A stretch of 64,000 nt of DNA from an uncultured Ignavibacteriota bacterium. Lineage in GTDB: Bacteria > Bacteroidota > Ignavibacteria > UBA10030 > UBA8401. Location of the stretch: assembly GCA_903861125.1 (NCBI GenBank), contig CAIOTF010000015.1:124001-188000 (forward strand), in the 5' to 3' direction. The stretch's first letter is position 1; each line of letters begins with the position of its first letter. This document shows, one piece after another, positions 12,987-24,020 of this stretch. A program made the position numbers and the translations under genes. Below the pieces are notes generated by a model, which searched no databases, had not been told where the DNA came from, and was given only the letters and a program-made list of their open reading frames with translations.

Positions 12987-15900
12987 TTAGTCAATTTTAA
13001 CTTCGAGGCCGAGGCCCTGTAATTCGCGGACGAGAACATTGAACGATTCAGGTATATTCGCTTCAGGCTGATTTTCACCCTTCACGATCGCCTCGTACAC
13101 TTTTGCGCGTCCCATCACGTCGTCGGATTTTACCGTCAACATTTCCTGCAGTACGTGTGCAGCACCGTATGCCTGAAGCGCCCACACTTCCATCTCTCCG
13201 AAACGTTGACCGCCGAATTGCGCCTTGCCGCCAAGAGGCTGCTGCGTGATCAGCGAATACGGTCCGATCGACCGAGCGTGGATCTTATCGTCAACCAAAT
13301 GTGATAGCTTGAGCATATAGATCTGCCCGACCGTCACCTGCTGATCGAATGTTTCGCCCGTGCGTCCGTCTAACAGCGTGCTGCGGGAATCAACATTGAG
13401 GTTTGCTTTCTTTAATTCCTCCTGAACATCTTCCCAGCTTGCGCCGTCGAAGATAGGGGTTGAGTACCGAATACCAAGCGCTTTTCCAGCCCATCCGAGT
13501 GCAGTTTCAAACAGCTGTCCGATGTTCATACGGGAAGGAACGCCGAGGGGGTTCAGCACGATATCAACGGAACGACCGTCCGGAGTGAACGGCATATCTT
13601 CCGCCGGTACTACTGCCGCAACAACACCCTTGTTTCCGTGACGGCCAGCCATCTTGTCGCCGACTGAGAGTTTGCGTTTCTTAGCAACATATACTTTTGC
13701 AAGCTGTACGATACCCGGTGGCAATTCGTCGCCGATGGTGATCTTATTCTTTTCGTGCTTGAATGCTTCTTCTATATGATTAAGCGTATCGAAATAATTC
13801 TGATAGATTTTTTCGATCAAATTATTTTTACGTTTTTCTTCGACCCATTCGTTTTTCGGATCCAGTGTTTCGAGTTTATCGAATCCGACAAATGTTTCCA
13901 TTTTGAATTGTGTACCGGTGCGGAAGACCATGTCGCCTTCTAGATTCCTTACGCCGGCGGATTTTTCACCTTCAAGCAGCAGGCCAAGTTTACGGCCGAG
14001 CTTCTCGCTGTGACCAACCAAGTTCTGTTTATGCATCTTCTCAAGTAGGTCGAGGCGTTTCTTATCTTCTTTTTTTGTATCGGCATCTTTTTTCTTACGG
14101 CTGAACAATTTCGTCGAAATCACGATGCCTTTCATGCCCGGAGGAGCTTTCAATGAAGCATCTTTCACATCGCCAGCCTTATCGCCGAAGATCGCTTTCA
14201 ACAGTTTCTCCTCGGGTGTCGGATCGGTCTCGCCTTTCGGCGTGATCTTCCCAATCAGAATGTCGCCTTCCTTCACTTCGGCACCGATGCGGATGATTCC
14301 ATTTTCGTCGAGATCTTTTGTTGCCTCTTCGCTGACGTTCGGAATTTCGCGCGTAAGTTCTTCTTCACCGCGCTTTGTATCGCGCACTTGCAATTCGAAT
14401 TCCTCGATATGAACCGATGTAAAAACGTCCTCTGCAACGATGCGTTCATTCATAATGATGGCATCTTCAAAGTTGTAACCGCGCCACGGCATAAATGCCA
14501 CTAACAGGTTACGACCAAGCGCCAACTCACCCTGATCCGTTGCACAGCCATCAGCAAGAACATCATTCTTTTTAAAACGCTGTCCGGGAACAACGATCGG
14601 CTTTTGATTCAAGCCCGTATCCTGGTTCGTACGGAAGAACTTTACAAGACGATATTCAACGCGACGTTTGTCTTCAAAACTGACGAGCTGTTCTACGTTA
14701 TCCTCATCAATATCATAGAGTACCGTAATCTTTTCGCCGGATACGTTCTCAACAACTCCACTCCGTTCTGCTATGATGCAGGTACGGGAATCACGGGCGA
14801 TCTTTTGTTCAAGACCTGTGCCGACAATAGGAGCCTGCGGACGAAGCAGCGGAACTGCCTGGCGTTGCATATTCGATCCCATCAATGCGCGGTTCGCGTC
14901 ATCATGCTCCAGGAACGGAATAAGTGCCGCAGCAGCACTGACGATCTGCGTCGGCGCTACGTCCATATACTGCATTTCATCCGGTGACTGTACTACGAAG
15001 TCGCCGGCTTTTCTTCCTTGAACTTTTTCAGTTAAAAATTTCCCTTTATCATCGATCGGCGCATTCGCCTGCGCGATCGTGAATTCGTCTTCTTTCTCTG
15101 CGTTTAAAAATTCGATCTCGTCCGTCACTTTTCCTTTTCTCACAACGCGGTACGGTGTTTCCAGAAAACCGTATTCGTTCACCTTCGCATGCATGGAGAG
15201 TGATGAGATAAGACCAATATTCGGACCTTCCGGTGTTTCAATCGGGCAGAGACGGCCGTAATGTGTATAATGAACGTCGCGCACCTCGAAGCCGGCACGT
15301 TCACGCGTAAGACCGCCGGGTCCAAGAGCCGACATGCGGCGTTTATTGGTAAGCTCGGCAAGCGGATTTGTTTGATCCATATATTGCGAGAGCTGGTTTG
15401 TTCCAAAGAATGTATTGATAACGCTTGTGATCGTTCGTGCATTCACAAGATCACCGGGAGCAATTTTTTCCTGATCACGTACATTCAGGCGTTCACGGAT
15501 AGTGCGGGTCATACGCGCTAGACCAATATTAAACTGCGCAGAAATCTGTTCGCCCACAGTGCGAATGCGGCGATTTCCAAGATGATCAATATCGTCAACA
15601 GAGGTCTTTCCCTGTTTCAGATCGAGCAGGTAGCGGATAATCGCAATAATATCTTCCTTCGTCAGCGTTGTTGTCGTTTCGCTGATGTCCAATTTCAATT
15701 TTGCATTGATACGATGACGCCCGACATCGCCGAGATCGTACCGCTTCGGATTAAAGAACAGCTTGTCGATAAGGCTTTTTGCCGTTTCAAGATCTGGTGC
15801 ATCGCCGGAGCGCAATTGGCGGTAGATCGTTTCCAGCGCATCTTCTTCGCTATGCACAGCATCCTTCATGATGGTGTTCGCGATAACGGAACGGTTGCCT

Positions 15901-16784
15901 GGTTCTTCCGACTTCAGAAAACGGATCTTCTTGATTTCCGATTTTTTAATCTTCTTAACGGTATCATCGGTAACAAGCGTATCCTTATTGATGATGATCT
16001 CGCCTGTTTTCCTGTCGACAACATCGCCGCAGATAATGCGTCCGATATAATCTTTCAGATCGACATCGGCAACCTTCACCTCTTCAACAAGATCGAACAA
16101 TTCCATAATCTCGTCATCGGATGAATAGCCGAGTGCACGCAGCAGCGTTGTGACCGGAAATTTCTTTTTACGGTCGATATATGCATACATCACATTATTG
16201 ATGTCGGTCGCAAATTCAACCCATGACCCGCGGAACGGAATGATACGCGCCGAATAAATCGGCGTACCGTTCGGATGGGTTGATTCGCTGAAGAACACCC
16301 CGGGCGAACGGTGCAACTGACTGACGATCACGCGTTCCGCACCGTTAATGATGAATGTTCCGCGGTCGGTCATATACGGTAGATTACCAAGATAGACAAC
16401 ATCTTCAATCGTATCCGTATAGCCTTCCCCGTTCTCTGCTTTTTGCGACAGCCGTAATTTTGCCTTCAATGGAACGGCGTATGTCAAACCGCGTTCCTGA
16501 CATTCCCGCACAGTGTACTTTGCTTTCTCTACATAATATTCAACGAACTCAAGAAGGAAATTCTCTCTCGTATCCGTAATGGGAAAATTCTGGAGGAATA
16601 CCTGCTGCAAGCCTCTGTTCTTCCGTTTTGCCGGGGTAATTTTTTCCTGCAGGAAGTGCTCGTATGATTCGATCTGCACATTCAGCAGATCGGGATATTC
16701 AACGACTTCATTAATTGTTCCAAAACTATGGCGACCTGTTTTCGGGTCGAGATGCAATCTTGATTGGCTCTTCAACTCAATCAC
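12987..16784 (-). CDS. rpoB: DNA-directed RNA polymerase subunit beta
   Basis: Conserved RpoB blocks ([32 protein letters not shown]). Start is GTG at 16784; an in-frame TTG at 16775 has better spacing from AAGGAG. Confidence 0.97.
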   Translation of the reverse strand: MIELKSQSRLHLDPKTGRHSFGTINEVVEYPDLLNVQIESYEHFLQEKITPAKRKNRGLQQVFLQNFPITDTRENFLLEFVEYYVEKAKYTVRECQERGLTYAVPLKAKLRLSQKAENGEGYTDTIEDVVYLGNLPYMTDRGTFIINGAERVIVSQLHRSPGVFFSESTHPNGTPIYSARIIPFRGSWVEFATDINNVMYAYIDRKKKFPVTTLLRALGYSSDDEIMELFDLVEEVKVADVDLKDYIGRIICGDVVDRKTGEIIINKDTLVTDDTVKKIKKSEIKKIRFLKSEEPGNRSVIANTIMKDAVHSEEDALETIYRQLRSGDAPDLETAKSLIDKLFFNPKRYDLGDVGRHRINAKLKLDISETTTTLTKEDIIAIIRYLLDLKQGKTSVDDIDHLGNRRIRTVGEQISAQFNIGLARMTRTIRERLNVRDQEKIAPGDLVNARTITSVINTFFGTNQLSQYMDQTNPLAELTNKRRMSALGPGGLTRERAGFEVRDVHYTHYGRLCPIETPEGPNIGLISSLSMHAKVNEYGFLETPYRVVRKGKVTDEIEFLNAEKEDEFTIAQANAPIDDKGKFLTEKVQGRKAGDFVVQSPDEMQYMDVAPTQIVSAAAALIPFLEHDDANRALMGSNMQRQAVPLLRPQAPIVGTGLEQKIARDSRTCIIAERSGVVENVSGEKITVLYDIDEDNVEQLVSFEDKRRVEYRLVKFFRTNQDTGLNQKPIVVPGQRFKKNDVLADGCATDQGELALGRNLLVAFMPWRGYNFEDAIIMNERIVAEDVFTSVHIEEFELQVRDTKRGEEELTREIPNVSEEATKDLDENGIIRIGAEVKEGDILIGKITPKGETDPTPEEKLLKAIFGDKAGDVKDASLKAPPGMKGIVISTKLFSRKKKDADTKKEDKKRLDLLEKMHKQNLVGHSEKLGRKLGLLLEGEKSAGVRNLEGDMVFRTGTQFKMETFVGFDKLETLDPKNEWVEEKRKNNLIEKIYQNYFDTLNHIEEAFKHEKNKITIGDELPPGIVQLAKVYVAKKRKLSVGDKMAGRHGNKGVVAAVVPAEDMPFTPDGRSVDIVLNPLGVPSRMNIGQLFETALGWAGKALGIRYSTPIFDGASWEDVQEELKKANLNVDSRSTLLDGRTGETFDQQVTVGQIYMLKLSHLVDDKIHARSIGPYSLITQQPLGGKAQFGGQRFGEMEVWALQAYGAAHVLQEMLTVKSDDVMGRAKVYEAIVKGENQPEANIPESFNVLVRELQGLGLEVKID

Positions 16785-16931
16785 TCCTTCGGGACATGAA
16801 CCCGATGATGATGTTGGTTAGTGATAATTACCGTTCAACGCAAAGCGATGAACTTGTGGGTAAACTTCCTGACCGTCCGCAGATTTTACCAGCGACAGCG
16901 CTCCAAATAACCGTGCAGACAAAAGAATACA

Positions 16932-16974
16932 CAAGCCGATATCCCGTTTTTCGAAAAACGGGACGATCGGCTTG
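16932..16974 (-). other. Long stem-loop in the rplL-rpoB intergenic region (candidate attenuator or RNase processing site)
   Basis: CAAGCCGAT-ATCCCGTTTTT-CG-AAAAACGGGAC-GATCGGCTTG: about 19 paired bases with one small irregularity. Confidence 0.7.
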
Positions 16975-17046
16975 GTAGATTTCAGTATTCTATAGAATGT
17001 GCGATAGATAGCATTACAGAGTATTGAAAAAAAATCCTTGAACGAA

Positions 17047-17421
17047 TTACTTCAGCGCAACCTTTGCGCCGGCATCTTCAAGTTTCTTTTTCAACGCATC
17101 TGCGTCTGCTTTGTTGAGGCCTTCTTTTACGACTTTCGGTGCACCGTCAACCAGATCCTTAGCTTCTTTCAAGCCGAGTCCTGTTGCTTCGCGAACAACT
17201 TTAATAACGTTGATCTTTTGTGCTCCGCCTTCGAGCAGTTCCACTGTGAATTCGGTTTGTGCTTCCGCTGCCGGTGCTGCTCCGGCTGCCGGTGCGGCTG
17301 CCATCATTACCGGTGCTGCGGCTGATACGCCGAATTTTTCTTCGAGTGCTTTTTTAAGTTCAACAGCTTCAAGAAGGGTGAGTTTTTCGATTTTTTCGAC
17401 TAATTCTGCTACGACTGACAT
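17047..17421 (-). CDS. rplL: 50S ribosomal protein L7/L12
   Basis: C-terminal [46 protein letters not shown]. Confidence 0.97.
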   Translation of the reverse strand: MSVVAELVEKIEKLTLLEAVELKKALEEKFGVSAAAPVMMAAAPAAGAAPAAEAQTEFTVELLEGGAQKINVIKVVREATGLGLKEAKDLVDGAPKVVKEGLNKADADALKKKLEDAGAKVALK

Positions 17422-17479
17422 TGTTATTTCTCCTTATTTCTAGATTATTATGAAAACTTTTTCGTGAGGGATTTTAACA

Positions 17480-18001
17480 TCACGCGGCTTTTTTCTTTTC
17501 AATAGCATCGAGAACGCCGACAACATCTCTGACCACAGCGTTGAGTACACCAACAACGCCTGTAATCGGTGAGTTGAGCGAACCGAGAATGCCTGCAATA
17601 ATTTCCGGACGCGACGGCAGTGCTGCAAGTTCCTTCAATTTGGAACCGTCATACACCTGCTTTTCAACGACACAGATCTTTACCGCAAATTTCTCGTGCT
17701 TCTCTTTGAACTTTTGAATGATCTTTGCCGGTGCTGCGGCATCACTGTACGCGAACGCGATCCCGGTCGGACCGACAAGTTTATCATACACCTTGTCGTA
17801 GCCGGTTACATTTTGTAATGCTTTTTTCGCGAACGTGTTTTTGACGACTCTATATTCAATACCGGATTTTCGGAATTCACTGCGGAGTTTGGTAATTTCC
17901 TCCACATTGATCCCCGCAAAATCAGTAAAGAACATTCCCTGCGCCTTCGATACCATTTCCTGGATCTCGGCTACAATTTGTTCTTTTTCTGATTTATTCA
18001 T
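17480..18001 (-). CDS. rplJ: 50S ribosomal protein L10
   Basis: MNKSEKEQIVAEIQEMVSKAQGMFFTDFAGINVEEITKLRSEFRKSG; start revised to 18001 with GGAAG upstream (ORF track start is 18061). Confidence 0.95.
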   Translation of the reverse strand: MNKSEKEQIVAEIQEMVSKAQGMFFTDFAGINVEEITKLRSEFRKSGIEYRVVKNTFAKKALQNVTGYDKVYDKLVGPTGIAFAYSDAAAPAKIIQKFKEKHEKFAVKICVVEKQVYDGSKLKELAALPSRPEIIAGILGSLNSPITGVVGVLNAVVRDVVGVLDAIEKKKAA

Positions 18002-18104
18002 TGTGTTTATTTCTTCCTGTTGATACAATGAGAAGCCCCCGATTTTTTCACGAGGCATCATATCAGGTTTATGGGATTATGAGTGCGTAAATTCTTTTAT
18101 TTCT

Positions 18105-18797
18105 CTACGACTGAACAACGGTGCGATCGATCTGAACGCTCGGCCCCATTGTTGTCGAGATGAAAATACTTTTGACGTATTGACCTTTGGATGTAGACGG
18201 TTTCAATTTTCCTACCGTTGCGAGAAATGCTTTAATGTTCTCGCCAAGTTTTTCTTTTTCGAAATTCACTTTGCCGACGGTCGAATGAAGGACGCCTGCT
18301 TTATCAACACGGAACTCAATCTTTCCCGCTTTCACTTCCTTCACTGCCGTTGCCACATCGAGTGTCACTGTTCCGCTTTTCGGGTTGGGCATCAAACCGC
18401 GGGGACCAAGGATCTTTCCAAGTTTGCCGACTTCCACCATCACGTCCGGTGTTGCGATAATAACATCAATGTCCGCCCAACCGCCTTTAATTTTTTCTAC
18501 ATATTCCTCGAGTCCTGCATGATCTGCTCCGGCGGCTTTTGCTTCAGCATCTTTCGGCGGCTTTGCCATCACCAGCACACGCACCGATTTACCAATGCCG
18601 TGCGGCAGTGCAACAGTTCCACGAACAGCTTGATCCGCTTTTTTAGGATCAACACCAAGTCGTACAGCAATATCCACCGATTCGGTGAACTTTGCAGAGG
18701 CAATATTCTTAATGATCCCGACTGCATCGTCAACAGAATAGATTTTTTTTGCATCAAATTTCTTTACAGCATTCTTAAATTTCTTACCGTGAGCCAT
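18105..18797 (-). CDS. rplA: 50S ribosomal protein L1
   Basis: [18 protein letters not shown]...; [18 protein letters not shown] motif; GGAG upstream of the revised start 18797. Confidence 0.97.
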   Translation of the reverse strand: MAHGKKFKNAVKKFDAKKIYSVDDAVGIIKNIASAKFTESVDIAVRLGVDPKKADQAVRGTVALPHGIGKSVRVLVMAKPPKDAEAKAAGADHAGLEEYVEKIKGGWADIDVIIATPDVMVEVGKLGKILGPRGLMPNPKSGTVTLDVATAVKEVKAGKIEFRVDKAGVLHSTVGKVNFEKEKLGENIKAFLATVGKLKPSTSKGQYVKSIFISTTMGPSVQIDRTVVQS

Positions 18798-18859
18798 GAG
18801 TTCTCCTTTGTGGTACAAGCGTTACGTTCAAGACGTAACTCCCACTATTAATAGAATGA

Positions 18860-19285
18860 TTAACCTTCGACTGTGATACCTAAACTTTTCGCCGTTCCTT
18901 CGATCATGCTCATTGCTGATTCAATGTCTGAAGTATTGAGATCAGGCATTTTCATCGAGGCAATTTCTTTTACCTGTGCGCGCGTCACTTTTCCAACTTT
19001 TATCCGGTTCGGTTCGCCGGATCCTTTTTGCACCTTGGCGGCTTTGATCAGCAGCACAGCAGCAGGAGGTGTTTTGGTGATGAAGGTAAACGATTTATCG
19101 GAAAAAACTGTAATGATAACAGGAATGATCAGTCCGGCTGATGCCTGTGTTCTGGCATTGAACTGTTTGCAAAATTCCATGATATTCACCCCTTTTTGAC
19201 CGAGGGCGGGACCGACTGGAGGAGCAGGATTTGCCTGACCAGCAGGAATTTGCAACTTAATAAAACCAACGACTTTTTTTGCCAT
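18860..19285 (-). CDS. rplK: 50S ribosomal protein L11
   Basis: [39 protein letters not shown]. Confidence 0.98.
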   Translation of the reverse strand: MAKKVVGFIKLQIPAGQANPAPPVGPALGQKGVNIMEFCKQFNARTQASAGLIIPVIITVFSDKSFTFITKTPPAAVLLIKAAKVQKGSGEPNRIKVGKVTRAQVKEIASMKMPDLNTSDIESAMSMIEGTAKSLGITVEG

Positions 19286-19315
19286 AATAATACTCTACTG
19301 AGTTAAATTGATAAA

Positions 19316-19876
19316 TTATTTTTCAACTTCTACTTGACTGAAATCGAGTTCGATCGGCGTCTTCCGACCGAAGATACTCACCATCACCTTCAACCGTAAT
19401 TTTTCCGCATTGATCTCCTGCACAAATCCGGTAAAATTGTGAAACTGACCGCTGATAATCTTTACCGGTTCCCCGATATGGAACGGCACTTCAAACCGTT
19501 CGATTTCGGTCCCATCCTCTTTCTTCTCTTCGATCTTTCCGATAAGACGCTTTACTTCGTCCGGCTGCAACGGAACGGGACGATCCTTCGTTCCCACAAA
19601 GCTGAGTACCGAGGGAGTGTTCAGGATCAAATGCTTGGTCTTCTCGTCCAATATCGCTTCAACCAGGATATATCCGGGGAAAAAGTTCTTCGTCTTGCTC
19701 TTCTTTTTTCCATCCTTCACTTCGAATATTTTTTCGGCCGGGATAAGGATACGGGTGATCTTGTCCGATAAACCCTGCTCTTTCGCTTCGCTCTCCATGG
19801 AGAGTTTCACCTTGTTCTCGTGTCCCGAGTAGGTGCGAACGACATACCATCTATGTACAACGGCTGATTCCACCAC
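19316..19876 (-). CDS. nusG: Transcription termination/antitermination protein NusG
   Basis: RWYVVRTYSGHENKV...; FFPGYILVEAILDEKT; KOW region PVKIISGQFHNFTGFVQEIN; GTG start. Confidence 0.96.
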   Translation of the reverse strand: MVESAVVHRWYVVRTYSGHENKVKLSMESEAKEQGLSDKITRILIPAEKIFEVKDGKKKSKTKNFFPGYILVEAILDEKTKHLILNTPSVLSFVGTKDRPVPLQPDEVKRLIGKIEEKKEDGTEIERFEVPFHIGEPVKIISGQFHNFTGFVQEINAEKLRLKVMVSIFGRKTPIELDFSQVEVEK

Positions 19877-20059
19877 TTAAAAGATTCCCTTGATAGCTTG
19901 ACTGACAAGCGTATCCACAACGTAGACGAATAGCGCGATAACGCCGCACACACCGAGAACAACTAAAGTTGATTCCTGGAGTTCTTTTTGTGTTGGCCAC
20001 GTTACTTTACCCATCTCTTTGTAGACGTCAGTAAAGAAGTTGATGATTTTTTCTTTCAT
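19877..20059 (-). CDS. secE: Preprotein translocase subunit SecE
   Basis: FFTDVYKEMGKVTWPTQKELQESTLVVLGVCGVIALFVYVVDTLVSQ; adjacent to nusG. Confidence 0.96.
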   Translation of the reverse strand: MKEKIINFFTDVYKEMGKVTWPTQKELQESTLVVLGVCGVIALFVYVVDTLVSQAIKGIF

Positions 20060-20078
20060 AATAACCTTGACACTTCTG

Positions 20079-20151
20079 CACGGGTGGAGGGACTCGAACC
20101 CCCAACCAACGGTTTTGGAGACCGCTACTCTACCAATTGAGCTACACCCGT
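20079..20151 (-). tRNA. tRNA-Trp (anticodon CCA)
   Basis: Cloverleaf by eye: acceptor ACGGGTG/CACCCGT, anticodon loop CTCCAAA, T-loop TTCGAGT. Confidence 0.95.
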
Positions 20152-20158
20152 ACGAAAT

Positions 20159-20308
20159 TTACTTGGTTTCTTTGTGAATTGTGTGTTTGTTGCAGCGGGA
20201 GCAATATTTTTTGTACTCAACACGATTCGTCTGTTTCTTTTTGTTCTTCGTGGTTGAATAATTCCGCTCCTTGCAAACGGTGCATTCGAGGGTAATGATA
20301 TCTCTCAT
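20159..20308 (-). CDS. rpmG: 50S ribosomal protein L33
   Basis: Manual translation [49 protein letters not shown] with CxxC pairs. Absent from the ORF track because of its length. Confidence 0.95.
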   Translation of the reverse strand: MRDIITLECTVCKERNYSTTKNKKKQTNRVEYKKYCSRCNKHTIHKETK

Positions 20309-20359
20309 ACTTCATTCCTTTTCTGAACTGTAAAACTGTTACTCTATTTTTTTTTCTTG

Positions 20360-20432
20360 AGCGGAAGACGGGACTCGAACCCGCGACCAACAGCTTGGAA
20401 GGCTGTGACTCTACCAACTGAGTTACTTCCGC
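20360..20432 (-). tRNA. tRNA-Gly (anticodon TCC)
   Basis: Acceptor GCGGAAG/CTTCCGC; anticodon stem-loop ACAGC-CTTCCAA-GCTGT. Confidence 0.95.
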
Positions 20433-20450
20433 ATCATATACTTTCGGCTG

Positions 20451-20523
<73 letters not shown>

Positions 20524-20538
20524 AAACTTTGCGTTATG

Positions 20539-20621
20539 TGGGTAGGGAAGGATTCGAACCTCCGAAGCCCGAGGGCGACAGATTTACAGTCTGTTGCGTT
20601 TAACCACTTCGCTACCTACCC
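20539..20621 (-). tRNA. tRNA-Tyr (anticodon GTA)
   Basis: Acceptor GGGTAGG/CCTACCC; long variable arm; anticodon stem-loop ACAGA-CTGTAAA-TCTGT. Confidence 0.95.
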
Positions 20622-20635
20622 ATACCAGATCTTTG

Positions 20636-20708
20636 AGCTGGCAATCAGACTTGAACTGATGACCTGCTGATTACAAATCAGCTGCTCTACCAACTGAGCT
20701 ATGCCAGC
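20636..20708 (-). tRNA. tRNA-Thr (anticodon TGT)
   Basis: Acceptor GCTGGCA/TGCCAGC; anticodon stem-loop GCTGA-TTTGTAA-TCAGC. Confidence 0.95.
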
Positions 20709-20790
20709 AACAAAATTCCAATACACAAATTTTTCTTAGGAAAACCTCAAAAAATGGAGTTTTTCTAAGAATGTATTGTGGCGGAGTTAA

Positions 20791-20820
20791 CAAATATATA
20801 CTTTTTTGCCACAAAGTCAA
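20791..20820 (-). promoter_or_regulatory. Candidate promoter for the tRNA/rif block
   Basis: Minus strand TTGACT-(16 nt)-TATATTTG. It fits both sigma70 (TTGACT/TATATT) and the Bacteroidota TAnnTTTG -7 element, and lies upstream of tRNA-Thr. Confidence 0.65.
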
Positions 20821-20831
20821 CAGAATATACG

Positions 20832-22640
20832 TTAATAATTACTAACGTGGGGAAAGTATTTTAGTGAGATTTCGGAGGCTATTTGATGGTATAATTCTGC
20901 AGTACTGTCGCGGCCATACTGCCGTTCGTACGCTTCCCTGCGCAGCAATGCGTTAACCGACAACAATTTTATCTGTTGAGCATAAGTGTCGGATGCAGGA
21001 AAGTCTCTATATCTGATACGGGGGAAAGGAACTGCGGTATAGGAAGTATCTTTTTTCAATCGGAATAAGAAACCTTCGGGAATACGGGCATAAAGGGATG
21101 TGTACTCGGGTTCAATTTCAGGGGTCACATACAATGCCAATGAATCATTCCTATCAATAAAACTTTTCAATAATGCCGTATATGCTCCCTCTATTATAGT
21201 AAAATCGTACGGCAATTCATGTTCAAATTTATATAACTCATTCAAAAATAATGTTATTTCCCTCTTTGACCTCCCGATAAATTCAGGATGCATCTTTCCC
21301 AACTGAGGAAAATACCAAGAGCGCCTCAATAATTCCTTGTCAACAACAACAATGTCCGTGCGGAAATTTTTGACATACTGGTAATAGAAAGATGCGGCAA
21401 CAAAATAATCCCACTGATATGAAATCACGATTGCATTCGGCGGAAGATTACCGAGAATATTTTTCGCATAATCTTCCACAAGATAATTTTGACGCTGATC
21501 CACCATTGTAAAGTTTTCCCGTATGTGAACACCGAGAAGAACTATAAAAAAAAATATGACGGCGGATTTGAAATATTTATTCGCACTATTACGCAGAAGA
21601 ATTTCAACGGCGAACGCAGCAAAAAGTCCGATTGAAATGAATGCAAGCAAAAAATATGAATCGATGTCATGAATGTCGTAATTGATGGAATAAGCAATAC
21701 AGGTTACAAACAACAGTAAAATTACAAAGAATTTTTTTCTGTCGGAAAAAAGCAGCACAAAGAAACCGGCTGCAGCCACGGCAAGCAGAAGAACATTGAA
21801 TTCATTCGTTAGATTGCTGATGAAGTAGTTCAATTGTTTTTTTGCAGCATCGCCCGATGAGAACATGAAAACACGGAACTGCTTTCCCGTAACGTGCCAC
21901 CATAATTTTTCCACTGTTTGCGGATTTCCCCAGTTGAACAGCGGATGCTGTGCCGCACGGACCGGCAGATAGATGTAGAGAGATAAACCTGCTAAAAACG
22001 GAACTGCCAGCGCTGCAATCCTCTTAAAGGTATCTTTCCTGAAACCGTGTTCAGCAAAGAACCAGTAAAGCAATGCGGGAGCGAGCAGTACGGTGGTGAG
22101 ATGATTTGTGAAAGTGAGGCCGAGCGTGAACGAGAACAGAAGCCACCATTGTGCAGTATCTGTTTTGAGCGCCCGTACGAACAGGAATAATACCGTACTG
22201 ACCAGCAACAGGTGGAGTGAATAGACTTCGATGGCGAGGCCCTGGAACCAGAATGTTCTTGAAAATGCCAATGCCAGCGTTGACATTAGGGAAGCAATGA
22301 TTACGGAATTCCGCTGTTCTTTCCCGCCGCGGTCTATCAGTTCAATAACGAGAAAGAAAAAAACAGTCGCCGCAAGTGAAGTCAGAAACGCTGAAAATAT
22401 ATTAAGCCGTAGTATCTCATCGCCGGGAATGGGAAGCATGGAAAACAACCGTGCCAACATTGTGAAGAGCGGATATCCCGTAGGATGCGCAATCCCCAAT
22501 GATACTGCGACGGATGCCAGTTCCCCGCTGTCGATAAAGCCGACCGATGGTGCAAGAGTGCAGAGATAGGCAGCAAACACAACCAACCATATGCACAGGG
22601 CGATATAATATTCTTTTTTTTTTATTTCTTGTCGGGTCAT
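20832..22640 (-). CDS. DUF2723-family multi-pass membrane protein (glycosyltransferase-like)
   Basis: N-terminal YLCTLAPSVGFIDSGELASVAVSLGIAHPTGYPLFTMLARLFSMLP is DUF2723-like; many TM segments. Confidence 0.8.
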   Translation of the reverse strand: MTRQEIKKKEYYIALCIWLVVFAAYLCTLAPSVGFIDSGELASVAVSLGIAHPTGYPLFTMLARLFSMLPIPGDEILRLNIFSAFLTSLAATVFFFLVIELIDRGGKEQRNSVIIASLMSTLALAFSRTFWFQGLAIEVYSLHLLLVSTVLFLFVRALKTDTAQWWLLFSFTLGLTFTNHLTTVLLAPALLYWFFAEHGFRKDTFKRIAALAVPFLAGLSLYIYLPVRAAQHPLFNWGNPQTVEKLWWHVTGKQFRVFMFSSGDAAKKQLNYFISNLTNEFNVLLLAVAAAGFFVLLFSDRKKFFVILLLFVTCIAYSINYDIHDIDSYFLLAFISIGLFAAFAVEILLRNSANKYFKSAVIFFFIVLLGVHIRENFTMVDQRQNYLVEDYAKNILGNLPPNAIVISYQWDYFVAASFYYQYVKNFRTDIVVVDKELLRRSWYFPQLGKMHPEFIGRSKREITLFLNELYKFEHELPYDFTIIEGAYTALLKSFIDRNDSLALYVTPEIEPEYTSLYARIPEGFLFRLKKDTSYTAVPFPRIRYRDFPASDTYAQQIKLLSVNALLRREAYERQYGRDSTAELYHQIASEISLKYFPHVSNY

Positions 22641-22779
22641 AATCTAAAAATAAAACTGCCGCAGCAGCAGAAGGAAAATACGAACATTCTGCATACAGCG
22701 GCAATATAAAAATCTGCAAAAATATTTTCTGCCCACCGTCCGGCAGGGATTAATTCCTGCAGATACCACTCACCCGCAC

Positions 22780-23319
22780 TTACCTTATTTTTGTCTGAAG
22801 ATTTGTTACAATATCTTTTAATTCCTGCATAACAGTAAGGGAGGCAGGACCTTTTGTGATCAATCCAGGAAGCTGTGAGCATATTGCATTTAGTTTTTTT
22901 ATATCACTTTGCAGCAGTTCTCTTTTTGCCATTTCTGCTCTGGCTATGTGAGAACTTTGTACGCCATTGAGGATTCTTGCGCACAGTTCATCCTCGGTAA
23001 ACGGTTTAATAACATAATCATTGCAGCCAGAAGTAAATGCGTATACGATATCTTCTGTCATAATCTTACCAGATAGCATAATGACATATAACCACTGGTT
23101 TTGCACTTTTTCGCGGATTGTCTTCAACACATCGATCCCTGAACAATCGGTGAATACCCAATCCAACACAAGAACATCCGGTGAAAATGACGAAAGCTGT
23201 GTAAGGGCTTTCTTGGGATCGGTCGTGGCATAGACTTCATATTCCCTTTGTGTCAAAAAATATTTTATCTGATCTAGGTACATTGTATCGTCATCAACAA
23301 CCATAACTCTGTTCGCCAT
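22780..23319 (-). CDS. Response regulator, receiver domain with short helical tail
   Basis: MANRVMVVDDDTMYLDQIKYFL...DVLVLDWVF...VIMLSGK...DYVIKPF. Confidence 0.85.
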   Translation of the reverse strand: MANRVMVVDDDTMYLDQIKYFLTQREYEVYATTDPKKALTQLSSFSPDVLVLDWVFTDCSGIDVLKTIREKVQNQWLYVIMLSGKIMTEDIVYAFTSGCNDYVIKPFTEDELCARILNGVQSSHIARAEMAKRELLQSDIKKLNAICSQLPGLITKGPASLTVMQELKDIVTNLQTKIR

Positions 23320-23764
23320 TATACTGCCTTTCACGTTATCAAAATATTAATTAGAAGCCCTATATTATTTGCTCTGCACTTGTGCGGGATATCAACAGAT
23401 ATGTTCATTTTTTGCTAAACAAATTGCAATTTGATCGTCATTTTATTCGAATAGAGCCTTTAACACATATTAACGTGCAGTTATTCATACAACTATGTGT
23501 AATGACAATATGTAAAATGTTATTAAGTGTCAACTACGAGAATACGTAATTTTTGTTATATGCGTGCCTTTATCTTTTCTTCTTTTCACAAATTATCTGT
23601 TATAATATTTTTCACTATGCCACTACAACCAATGTTACACTCGCAATGGAAGCAATGGGCATTATAAATATCTTGTGCCCGGCGCAGTTGAGTGAGATAT
23701 ACAAGACTGAAAAACCGCTCACCGGAATCAGGTTTTATTAATTTTCAATAAATCATCCCCGCAG

Positions 23765-23950
23765 CCACGAAGTGGTCCTTCGGACAAGTTGCGGGGTATT
23801 TGCCACGTCACCCTAAACTTGTCCCGCTGTACGGGATGCCGTACTGCGGCATTTCAGGGTCCGGAGTATAGATGCCGAAACAAGTTCGGCATGACGATTC
23901 ATCATACGACCCCACGAGTGGTCCTTCGGACAAGCTGCGGGATATTTACC
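23765..23950. repeat. Intergenic repeat island: two about 39-bp direct repeats flanking a 91-bp element with inverted ends
   Basis: CCACGAAGTGGTCCTTCGGACAAGTTGCGGGGTATTTGCC (23765-23804) versus CCACGAGTGGTCCTTCGGACAAGCTGCGGGATATTTACC (23912-23950); between them CGTCA (23806)...TGACG (23896). Confidence 0.8.
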
Positions 23951-24020
23951 CATTAGGGGATAAAACCATTGATTCACATTTCCCATACACATGAGACAAA
24001 ATAAAATTAATCACGGTGAT

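Noticed and set aside
18180-18851. 223-aa plus-strand ORF opposite rplA
   Set aside because: Antisense to a ribosomal protein gene; Cys/His/Phe-rich complementary translation.
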